A model generated the notes under the pieces. The model saw only the letters and a list, made by a program, of their open reading frames with translations. It searched no databases and was not told the DNA's origin. 21,514 nucleotides of DNA from Acidobacteriaceae bacterium (GTDB taxonomy: Bacteria > Acidobacteriota > Terriglobia > Terriglobales > Acidobacteriaceae), in contig PLYW01000365.1 of assembly GCA_003151875.1 (NCBI GenBank), positions 1,400-22,913 of the forward strand, read 5' to 3'. Of the stretch, positions 7,580 through 12,941 are shown piece by piece; the first letter of the stretch is position 1; each line of letters opens with the position of its first letter. Made by a program: the position numbers and the translations under genes.

Positions 7580-7759
7580 ATGAAGCGAATCATGCGCACG
7601 GTGTACCAGTACCCTCTGGTGCATTGCTATCTCGCGTGTGGGCACATGATCACGGTCCATTCGGAAGATATCAATAAATCATCGTCCCCCTCGTCGTTTG
7701 AATGCTGGGCGTGTAAAGAAGGAAGCAAGAAAGCGAACGAAAAGGGATTTCTGTCGTGA
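7580..7759 (+). CDS. Small Cys/His-rich protein (possible zinc-binding), unknown function
   Basis: 59 codons reading MKRIMRTVYQYPLVHCYLACGHMI and later ECWACKEGSKKANEKGF. The arrangement HCxxxCGH...CxxC (His/Cys at about 15-16, Cys/His at 20-22, Cys at 44 and 47) could hold one metal ion. Codon use looks coding (mostly G/C at third positions), and the composition is unlike chance translation. Starts at 7580 or 7592 are both possible; neither has a strong ribosome site. It ends 126 bp before the radical SAM gene, which has its own -10-like element, so a shared function is speculative. I do not recognise a named family. Confidence 0.5.
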   Translation: MKRIMRTVYQYPLVHCYLACGHMITVHSEDINKSSSPSSFECWACKEGSKKANEKGFLS

Positions 7760-7840
7760 ACATAGCCCCGCAGAAGTGTAGCAACGCAGATTTAGGACAC
7801 TACCGAGGGCCCCGGAACTCCAAAACCACGCGTTACCAAT

Positions 7841-7874
7841 GGTATGATGGGACACTCCGTTTTTGGGGGGAGAG
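7841..7874 (+). promoter_or_regulatory. Extended -10 TGGTATGAT and ribosome site for the radical SAM gene
   Basis: TG-G-TATGAT (TATGAT at 7843-7848) is an extended -10 without a clear -35. GGGGGGAGAG (7865-7874) is the ribosome site, 11 nt before ATG 7886. The overlapping ATG at 7844 lies in the -10 and is therefore not the start. Confidence 0.45.
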
Positions 7875-7885
7875 AACCCACAACA

Positions 7886-8950
7886 ATGTCGTTTCCGGGC
7901 TTCTACCTGTCGCGGGTATGGATGGGCAGCAAGGTGTCAACCAAACTGTTGCCTTCGACCATTCGTCCGTTGGCCGCGCACGTCAAGTTCACCGAGAATT
8001 GCCAGGCCAAATGCGTCAGTTGCGATTACTGGAAGTCGCGGTGGCAGGACCACCTCGACACCGACCGCGCCGTCGATCTGCTGAATCAGATCGGCGCCGT
8101 TGGCATCCGCACGTTACGTCTTACCGGAGGCGAGCCGCTGCTCCGGAAAGATTTGTTTCAGGTCCTGAAGCGGGCCAACACCTCGCGTTTCAAGAACGTC
8201 ATCATCCAAACCAATGGCCTGCTGATTAAGAAGCTGCACAAGGAAATAAACGACTCTCCGATCAAGAAAGTTTGCGTCTCCATTGACGGCCTGAAGGCCA
8301 CCAATGACCTGATCCGGGGCATCAAGGGCTATTTTGATCTGGGCATGGAAGGCATTCCGCTGCTGCGCGACAAGGAAGTGACGATTGCGGTCACGCTCAA
8401 TCGGATGTCGGCCGCCGAACTTGGGACGCTCGCCGACGTGGCCCACGGCGTCGGCGCCAAGGTGCAATACAACATTTTGACGCGCAGCCTCTCCTTCTTT
8501 AAGGACGGCGATATCGATTCCCTGTGGCCGGAACGGGGCGATGTCGTTGAAATCACCAAGTTCCTGCGCGACGTGCTGAAGCGCCCCGCCTACGAGGTGG
8601 ATTACGTCACCCGGCATTACAACAATGAGAACGTGGACGAACCCCCGTGCGTTCTCGGCTATACGCAGTTGTTCGTGATGTCGAATGGCGACGTTTTGAC
8701 CGGATGTTACCCGCTGAAACCGGTGGGAAATGTTCTGCAGGACAAACTGGAAACCATCCTGGCGTCGGAGGCGTATTCCCGCCAATGTGTGGCCATGGTG
8801 CGCAGGGAATGTCCTGGCTGTACTTGCGGCATTGAGACTTCTTTGGCCATGAAGCACGGCGCTTCCAGCGCCTTCTTCGCGCTCAGCCAACTGCTGCCCC
8901 ATCCGAGCCACGAAAACGAAGCAGTCCCCACCGGAGTAGGACAGGTTTAG
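7886..8950 (+). CDS. Radical SAM enzyme with SPASM/Twitch-like C-terminal cysteine region
   Basis: Predicted cytosolic iron-sulfur enzyme using S-adenosylmethionine to make a 5'-deoxyadenosyl radical. In 354 residues the [4Fe-4S] motif is ENCQAKCVSCDYW, with C39-x3-C43-x2-C46. RLTGGEPLLRKDL (GGEP at 81-84) binds the methionine moiety of SAM. The TIM-barrel continues through IIQTNG and VSIDGLK. A C-terminal auxiliary-cluster region has C255, GDVLTGC (C274), C301 and ECPGCTC (C309, C312, C314). It resembles SPASM/Twitch maturases related to MoaA/PqqE, but the spacing differs from canonical SPASM. Start 7886 is supported by GGGGGGAGAG upstream. Substrate unknown: no obvious precursor peptide, dehydrogenase or cofactor operon is adjacent. 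A terminator-like hairpin follows. Confidence 0.88.
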   Translation: MSFPGFYLSRVWMGSKVSTKLLPSTIRPLAAHVKFTENCQAKCVSCDYWKSRWQDHLDTDRAVDLLNQIGAVGIRTLRLTGGEPLLRKDLFQVLKRANTSRFKNVIIQTNGLLIKKLHKEINDSPIKKVCVSIDGLKATNDLIRGIKGYFDLGMEGIPLLRDKEVTIAVTLNRMSAAELGTLADVAHGVGAKVQYNILTRSLSFFKDGDIDSLWPERGDVVEITKFLRDVLKRPAYEVDYVTRHYNNENVDEPPCVLGYTQLFVMSNGDVLTGCYPLKPVGNVLQDKLETILASEAYSRQCVAMVRRECPGCTCGIETSLAMKHGASSAFFALSQLLPHPSHENEAVPTGVGQV

Positions 8951-8994
8951 CCTACAGCGCGCGACGAGTGGCCCAGGCAATCATCCTGAGAATG

Positions 8995-9026
8995 CCCCAT
9001 TCAAGTTTCCTTGGATGGGGATTTTC
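8995..9026 (+). terminator. Terminator hairpin after the radical SAM gene
   Basis: CCCCATTCAA (8995-9004) pairs with TTGGATGGGG (9011-9020) with one G-U wobble around the loop GTTTCC, followed by ATTTTC. It argues against the in-frame TTG at 9011 being the start of the next gene. Confidence 0.65.
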
Positions 9027-9030
9027 GTTG

Positions 9031-9043
9031 TAGCATTGCTGGC
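9031..9043 (+). promoter_or_regulatory. -10-like TAGCAT 7 nt before the YdhG/DUF1801 start
   Basis: TAGCAT at 9031-9036, 7 nt, then GTG 9044. No Shine-Dalgarno. It would begin only 5 bp beyond the preceding terminator. Confidence 0.35.
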
Positions 9044-9451
9044 GTGAAAAAAGCGAAAGCCGGCAAAAGCGGTTCTGCGGCGAAAGGCACCGCCGCTCCG
9101 AAGAACGTTGAGGAATACCTTGCGGGTGTCCCGGAACCGGCCCGCAGCACTTTGAACAAGCTGCGCGCGGCGATCCGGTCCGCGGTGCCACCCGAGGCCA
9201 CCGAGACCATCAGCTATCGGATTCCTGCGATCAAGTACAAGGGAATGCTGGTGTGGTTTGCGGCGTTTTCCAACCACTGCAGTTTGTTTCCCACGGCCGC
9301 GGTGGTGGAAGTCTTTAAAGACGAACTGAAGGGCTTCTCCACATCCAAAGGGACCATCCACTTCCCCACGGACAAGCCACTGCCGATTGCGCTGGTTAAG
9401 AAACTGGTGAAGGCGCGGGTGGCACAGGTCGAAAGCAAGAAACGGGTGTGA
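9044..9451 (+). CDS. YdhG-like / DUF1801 domain protein
   Basis: 135-residue cytosolic protein. After a Lys/Ala/Gly-rich N-terminus (KKAKAGKSGSAAKGTAA) comes a single DUF1801/YdhG-like domain: NVEEYLAGVPEPARSTLNKLRAAIRSAVPPEATETISYRIPAIKYKG..VWFAAFSNHCSLFP (about 21-85), then GFSTSKGTIHFPTDKPLPIALVKKLVKARV (about 98-127). The E-x-ISYxxPxxKxxG and S-KGTIxF elements are diagnostic for the family, some members of which are described as frataxin-fold iron chaperones. The biochemical role here is not established. The basic N-terminal tail could bind nucleic acid, which is inference. GTG 9044 is chosen because the only earlier in-frame start (TTG 9011) lies inside the terminator stem. Confidence 0.87.
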   Translation: MKKAKAGKSGSAAKGTAAPKNVEEYLAGVPEPARSTLNKLRAAIRSAVPPEATETISYRIPAIKYKGMLVWFAAFSNHCSLFPTAAVVEVFKDELKGFSTSKGTIHFPTDKPLPIALVKKLVKARVAQVESKKRV

Positions 9452-9501
9452 CCGGGTAGCCAGTGAGACCTGCGTGCAAAGGACGCCGGAGAAGGGGCTC
9501 C

Positions 9502-9948
9502 ATGATTAAATCGCATGTCCGCTTTAGTATCCTTGTGACTACTCTGCTGCTGCTGTCGCTGTCTGCTTTGAATTTGCGTGGCGATGGCAGCCAGGGTGTC
9601 AAGATGATCTCAGAGAGAGAGGCTGAGCACCTGCTACGGACGTACATGCGGAGCATGGGCTATGACACGAAAGGGGCGCCCCTTGACCTTGAGCTGACGG
9701 CCGATTCAAGGAAAGGCGAGTATTCGCAGTTTTATCTGTATGCCGCTTACGTCGATACGCCGGACAGACTCGTGAATGTGGGCCACTACGGAGTGAACGG
9801 CAGCACGGGAGACATCTGGGAACTGGTGGAATGCAAACGGATCGACTCGGATGCCGTCCGTGATCTGCAGAAGCGGATCCGCAAATCAACTGGCGTGTCG
9901 GCAAGCCAACTGAAGAGGCTTCGACAACAGACTGGTCCCTGTTTTTGA
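9502..9948 (+). CDS. Small exported protein of unknown function
   Basis: 148 residues. The start at 9502 is supported by GGAGAAGGGG about 4 nt upstream. Residues 1-27 form a signal peptide or anchor (MIKSHVRFSILVTTLLLLSLSALNL). The mature part reads ISEREAEHLLRTYMRSMGYDT, FYLYAAYVDTPDRLVNVGHYGVNGSTGDIWELVECKRI and a basic helix with DLQKRIRKSTGVSASQLKRL. The 'HYGVNGSTGDIWE' turn resembles the strand-turn of PepSY-type domains, which often inhibit or bind peptidases, but the match is weak and I do not assign the family. It starts 50 bp after the DUF1801 gene and could share its transcript. Confidence 0.7.
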   Translation: MIKSHVRFSILVTTLLLLSLSALNLRGDGSQGVKMISEREAEHLLRTYMRSMGYDTKGAPLDLELTADSRKGEYSQFYLYAAYVDTPDRLVNVGHYGVNGSTGDIWELVECKRIDSDAVRDLQKRIRKSTGVSASQLKRLRQQTGPCF

Positions 9949-10005
9949 GTGCGGGGGCGAACTATGGCGGCACCTTGCCACCACACCGTGCTCATCGAAG
10001 CTATA

Positions 10006-10056
10006 GGGGACCTTCGACTCCCCCTCACGATGTTCGGGGTCGCTCAGGATGACACC
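10006..10056 (-). repeat. Palindromic intergenic repeat, TCCTGAGCGA / GAGTCGAAGG type (copy 1)
   Basis: Read on the minus strand this is GTCATCCTGAGCGACCCC ... GGGGGAGTCGAAGGTCCCC, with the GGGG/CCCC arms able to pair. It shares TCCTGAGCGA and GAGTCGAAGG with 19320-19401, which lies in the opposite orientation. It sits between the convergent 9502 gene and pyrF and may act as a bidirectional terminator. Confidence 0.6.
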
Positions 10057-10082
10057 CGCGAGTAAGCCAATCCGAAATCGCT

Positions 10083-10811
10083 CTACCCGACCGCTTCCTG
10101 CCGGCAGGCGGCTGCAATCTCATCCGCGATCTGCTGGGCGGCTTGTGCCGGGTTGGGAGCTTCCAGGATTGGCCGGCCAACCACCAGATAGGTTGCTCCG
10201 GCGGCGATGGCATCCTTCGGAGTGACGACCCGGGCTTGATCCCCGGCAGAGGCGCCAGCCGGACGCACTCCCGGAGTCACAATGGCAAAATCCTCGCCCA
10301 GCGCCTTGCGCAGCTCGCGAGCTTCCTGGGCCGAGGCGACCAAGCCTCCGCAGCCAGCCGCGCGAGCCAGCGCTCCTAAGCGCAGCACCTGGCTTAGGAC
10401 ATCTCCGGCAATCCCCAATTCCAGCAGGTCAGAATCCGACAGGCTGGTCAGTACGGTCACCGCGAGCACCATCGGCTTGGTTTTGGCAGGGGACTGGCTG
10501 GCGGCTTCGACAGCTGCCCGCAGCATCTTGCTGCCCCCGGAGGCGTGGACGGTCATCATGCTGACGCCGAGTTCGGCAGCGGAGCGGACCGCCGCGGCGA
10601 CGGTGTTGGGGATGTCGTGATATTTCAGGTCGAGAAACACCTTGCGGCCGGAGGCGACCAGGTCGCGGACGACCTGCGGCCCCTCGGCCGTAAAGAGCTG
10701 CTTGCCGATCTTGTAGGTGGTGGCGGCGTCGCCGATAGTTTGAACGATTTGGCGGGCTTGCGTGGCGCCCGGGACATCGAGCGCCACGATGAGCCGGTCT
10801 TGGGAATTCAT
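10083..10811 (-). CDS. pyrF: Orotidine 5'-phosphate decarboxylase
   Basis: Last step of de novo UMP synthesis: decarboxylation of OMP to UMP in the cytosol. The 242-residue protein begins RLIVALDVPG (substrate-binding Asp12), followed by TYKIGKQLFTAEGP (Lys34/Lys37 region). The catalytic block is VFLDLKYHDIPNTV (D-x-K-x-x-D, about 59-72), then VSMMTVHASGG, FAIVTPGVRPAG and the phosphate-binding TYLVVGRPILEAPNPAQAA near the C-terminus. All key residues are present and length is normal for the bacterial group I enzyme (about 230-245). Start ATG 10811-10809. It lies 29 bp downstream of rlpA on the same strand, so the two are probably co-transcribed from the rlpA promoter. Other pyr genes are not in the window. 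Confidence 0.96.
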   Translation of the reverse strand: MNSQDRLIVALDVPGATQARQIVQTIGDAATTYKIGKQLFTAEGPQVVRDLVASGRKVFLDLKYHDIPNTVAAAVRSAAELGVSMMTVHASGGSKMLRAAVEAASQSPAKTKPMVLAVTVLTSLSDSDLLELGIAGDVLSQVLRLGALARAAGCGGLVASAQEARELRKALGEDFAIVTPGVRPAGASAGDQARVVTPKDAIAAGATYLVVGRPILEAPNPAQAAQQIADEIAAACRQEAVG

Positions 10812-10840
10812 CGGCTCAAGTTTACCGCATTAAGACGGGA

Positions 10841-11308
10841 TTACCGCGCGCCCGCGTATTCCGCTATGAGTGGGGTCTCGACGACCTCCAGGCTGACTGG
10901 ATCGACACCGTCGTGGCCCATGCCGAGCATTTTGGCCGCGCTATAGGACAAGTCAATGATCCGGTTCTTCAGCACGGGTCCGCGATCGTTGATGCGGACG
11001 ACGACTGACCGGTCATTTCGCAGATTTGTAACCTTGATCCAGGAACCCAGCGGCAAGGTGCGATGCGCCGCTGTGAGTTGGTCCATGTCGTACGCTTCGC
11101 CGCTGGCCGTCTGCTTATGCTGAAAAATGCGGCCGTACCAGGAAGCCTTTCCAACCTGAAACTTCTTGGTCTTAACGGGCTTCACTTTTTCCTGAATCGG
11201 TCCTGGGGTCCCTTGCTGCTTCGAATCCGGTGTGCTATTACCGGGTGCCGCGCCGAGTGCGGTGGCAAAAACCATGGTCACCGCGACCTGGCTGAGTACT
11301 CGTAACAT
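10841..11308 (-). CDS. rlpA: RlpA-like septal-ring lytic transglycosylase (double-psi beta-barrel)
   Basis: Periplasmic cell-wall protein; RlpA family members bind or cleave denuded peptidoglycan at the septum. The 155-residue protein has a signal peptide (LRVLSQVAVTMVFATALGAA, about 1-21). A linker follows, then one DPBB domain: GKASWYGRIFQHKQTASGEAYD (about 53-74), LTAAHRTLPLGSWIKVTNLRND, VVVRINDRGP and RIIDLSYSAAKMLGM. The catalytic-type Asp and His residues of this fold are present. Unlike E. coli RlpA it has no lipobox Cys and no SPOR domain, so it would be soluble or periplasmic and not targeted by SPOR. The ribosome site GAGAGGTG precedes the start. First gene of a probable two-gene unit with pyrF. 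Confidence 0.92.
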   Translation of the reverse strand: MLRVLSQVAVTMVFATALGAAPGNSTPDSKQQGTPGPIQEKVKPVKTKKFQVGKASWYGRIFQHKQTASGEAYDMDQLTAAHRTLPLGSWIKVTNLRNDRSVVVRINDRGPVLKNRIIDLSYSAAKMLGMGHDGVDPVSLEVVETPLIAEYAGAR

Positions 11309-11364
11309 CTAAACACCTCTCATCGTTAAGTTTGGTCCTCCCGGGGTCTGTGTCAATCCTTATA

Positions 11365-11394
11365 AGTCTATCCACCGCAAGACGTAAGAGTCAA
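11365..11394 (-). promoter_or_regulatory. Predicted sigma-70 promoter of rlpA-pyrF
   Basis: On the minus strand TTGACT (11394-11389), 18-bp spacer, TAGACT (11370-11365), giving a start near 11358 and a leader of about 50 nt. Confidence 0.5.
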
Positions 11395-11607
11395 GCCGAC
11401 TAACGGGAAAAGTCCTACTTTCGTGCCTGCCTTGTGGGGGAAAATCGTGCTAAGTCTCGTTCGCAAAAAGACCCCAGTAAGCAAGACGGCGGTGAAAAGG
11501 CCCGATCTGCCCGGTCGAACACATATTGACGGAAGGCGCTTCGTAAGTGAGATGGGGACGCCGCGACAAAGGTTGGAATGGTTAACTGTTAAAATAAGCA
11601 GTTTATT

Positions 11608-11613
11608 TACAAT
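11608..11613 (+). promoter_or_regulatory. Possible -10 TACAAT in AT-rich island upstream of thiD
   Basis: TACAAT matches 5 of 6 bases of the -10 consensus; the -35 is poor. If used, transcripts would include GGAGGG at 11661-11666 and the alternative thiD start ATG 11670. Confidence 0.3.
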
Positions 11614-11723
11614 TAGTTACGAAGATTTTTTGAGGTGAACCGTTAGGCGCGTTCGATTTGGGAGGGCGAATGAATGGCCTCAACGTCATGGCGTCAGGCT
11701 ATCTCAAGCACGGACGATTGCGG

Positions 11724-11735
11724 TACAGTCGTCCC
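11724..11735 (+). promoter_or_regulatory. -10-like TACAGT 6 nt before the thiD start
   Basis: TACAGT at 11724-11729, 6 nt, then ATG 11736; no Shine-Dalgarno at this start. It competes with the upstream start at 11670. Confidence 0.3.
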
Positions 11736-12593
11736 ATGAGCCAGCCGCCCGTCATCTTGAGCATTGCGGGTTACGATCCCATTTCGGGAGCCGGCATTAC
11801 TGCCGATATAAAAACCGCGGCTGCCCAAAACTGTTACGCCGTCACCTGCATTACGGCTTTGACCGTGCAGTCCTCCCAAGGGGTATTCGGCGTCCAGCCA
11901 GCGAATTCCGAACTGGTAGCGCGAACGCTCACGGCTCTGGCCGACGACCTGGAAATCGCCGCCGTCAAGGTTGGGATGCTGGGGTCTGGCGGCGTCGCGG
12001 CGGCGGTTGCCGACTTCCTCGAAGAGCGGCTGCTGCCGAACATCGTCCTCGACCCGGTGATACGGTCGTCGTCTGGCACCGTTTTGCTCGACGAGCGCGG
12101 GCAAGAGGTGCTCGTCAAGAGACTGCTGCCGCTGTGCGATGTCATCACCCCCAACGTCGATGAGGCGGCGACACTGGCCGGGGCTGAGCCGGTAGCCATC
12201 GACGCTCCGTGGGAGGATCTGTTGCCGCGCCTCCGAGGGATGGCGGTCAAGCTTCGCGAGCTCGGCAGCCGAACAGACCCAGGTCTCGAACCCCGCGAGA
12301 CCTGGGGCACCGGGGCCGTGGTCATCACCGGCGGCCATTTGTTACAAGCCAATGACTACCTTCTTTACGGGACGACCGGTTCGGTCAAAGAGGAAGTCTT
12401 TCCCGGAGTGCATCTGGAGTCGCGTTCGACTCACGGGACGGGGTGCGCCTTCGCCACCGCTCTGGCCTGCCAGTTGGCGCACGGAGCCAGCTTGCCGGGA
12501 GCCGTCCGGGCAGCGAAGGAGTATGTTCGCAAGGCAATCGCCGCCGCATACCCGCTAGGAAAAGGCAGCGGGCCTATCAATCACGGAGCTTGA
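11736..12593 (+). CDS. thiD: Hydroxymethylpyrimidine (phosphate) kinase with palindrome-encoded insertion
   Basis: Ribokinase-fold enzyme of thiamine synthesis that phosphorylates HMP and HMP-P. In 285 residues: VILSIAGYDPISGAGITADIKTAAAQNCYAVTCITALTVQ (about 6-45), KVGMLGS, NIVLDPVIRSSSGTVLLDE, ITPNVDEAATLAG, AVVITGGHL, and the C-terminal anion hole and catalytic base in STHGTGCAFATALA. These are complete and typical. Odd feature: between RELG and AVVITGGH about 14 extra residues (SRTDPGLEPRETWGTG) replace the usual one or two. Their DNA (12278-12306) is a perfect inverted repeat. Start: 11736 fits the family N-terminus. ATG 11670 has GGAGGG 3 nt upstream and would add 22 residues. No other thi gene is in the window. 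Confidence 0.93.
   Translation: MSQPPVILSIAGYDPISGAGITADIKTAAAQNCYAVTCITALTVQSSQGVFGVQPANSELVARTLTALADDLEIAAVKVGMLGSGGVAAAVADFLEERLLPNIVLDPVIRSSSGTVLLDERGQEVLVKRLLPLCDVITPNVDEAATLAGAEPVAIDAPWEDLLPRLRGMAVKLRELGSRTDPGLEPRETWGTGAVVITGGHLLQANDYLLYGTTGSVKEEVFPGVHLESRSTHGTGCAFATALACQLAHGASLPGAVRAAKEYVRKAIAAAYPLGKGSGPINHGA
12278..12306. repeat. Perfect 11-bp inverted repeat inside thiD
   Basis: CCCAGGTCTCG (12278-12288), loop AACCCCG, CGAGACCTGGG (12296-12306). It is in frame and encodes most of the extra segment of ThiD. No second copy is in the window. Confidence 0.85.
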
Positions 12594-12641
12594 GCTGGAT
12601 TATTCATCTGCTTCCGCAGCTGGAGAAGGCTTTGAAACGGT

Positions 12642-12920
12642 ACGGCTGAAGAGGCTGCTGAAGAACTCCGTGAGAACCTTTTGGTGGAAGCCCCCTGCTT
12701 TAGCAGGGGGAGCTGGACTTTAGTCCAGCGTAAAAGGCGATGAGTTTGAAATGGGCTTCAGCCCCGGGATTTCTCGATCCCAGCGCTAAAGCGCGTCATC
12801 AAAGCTGAACTTTTCCCGGAGCGCTGAAGCGCTTCTTCCCCCGCATAAATGCGGGGGCTTCCACCAGGAAGTACACCCCACGGGCTGGGCACAGACTTTT
12901 TCAGCAGCCTGTGAAGCCGT
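12642..12920. mobile_element. Composite palindromic element (MITE/BIME-like) with nested inverted repeats and six hairpins
   Basis: Outer inverted repeat AGGCTGCTGAAGAA (12652-12665) / TTTTTCAGCAGCCT (12897-12910), 13 of 14 matching. Pairing resumes outside at ACGGCT (12642) / AGCCGT (12915). Inner perfect inverted repeat TGGTGGAAGCCCCC (12682-12695) / GGGGGCTTCCACCA (12853-12866). Six hairpins: 12691-12710, 12712-12729, 12753-12764, 12783-12794, 12820-12833, 12838-12857, with tetraloops TTTA, TTTA, TTCA, TAAA, TGAA, TAAA. TGAAG occurs on both flanks (12647-12651, 12912-12916), a possible target duplication. No coding capacity. It fills the 348-bp gap between convergent thiD and the TPR gene and probably acts as a terminator region. 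Confidence 0.7.
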
Positions 12921-12941
12921 GCCCCTTCAAAGCGCCCCCTA

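Larger units (their letters stand above)
11309..11735. other. 427-bp divergent intergenic region between rlpA and thiD
   Basis: No gene is supported. The left part carries the rlpA promoter. A strongly AT-rich island at 11577-11640 (with AAATAA-GCAGT-TTATTT and TACAAT at 11608-11613) stands out from the GC-rich surroundings and may be the thiD promoter. A short open frame at 11423-11638 has no ribosome site and no recognisable features. I looked for a TPP riboswitch before thiD and saw none. Confidence 0.5.

Noticed and set aside
7381..7677. 98-codon frame overlapping the small Cys/His protein
   Set aside because: Starts with GTG without a ribosome site and has no motif. The overlapping 7580-7759 frame has ordered Cys/His residues and better codon use.
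7580..7759. RiPP precursor peptide for the radical SAM enzyme
   Set aside because: It lacks a leader/core boundary and repeated core residues. The Cys/His pattern fits a metal site better, and there is no transporter or peptidase nearby.
11423..11638. Possible 71-residue gene between rlpA and thiD
   Set aside because: No ribosome site, and its 3' part runs through the AT-rich presumed promoter.
11641..11735. TPP riboswitch before thiD
   Set aside because: Neither the CTGAGA nor the ACCTGATCTGG-type conserved segments are present.
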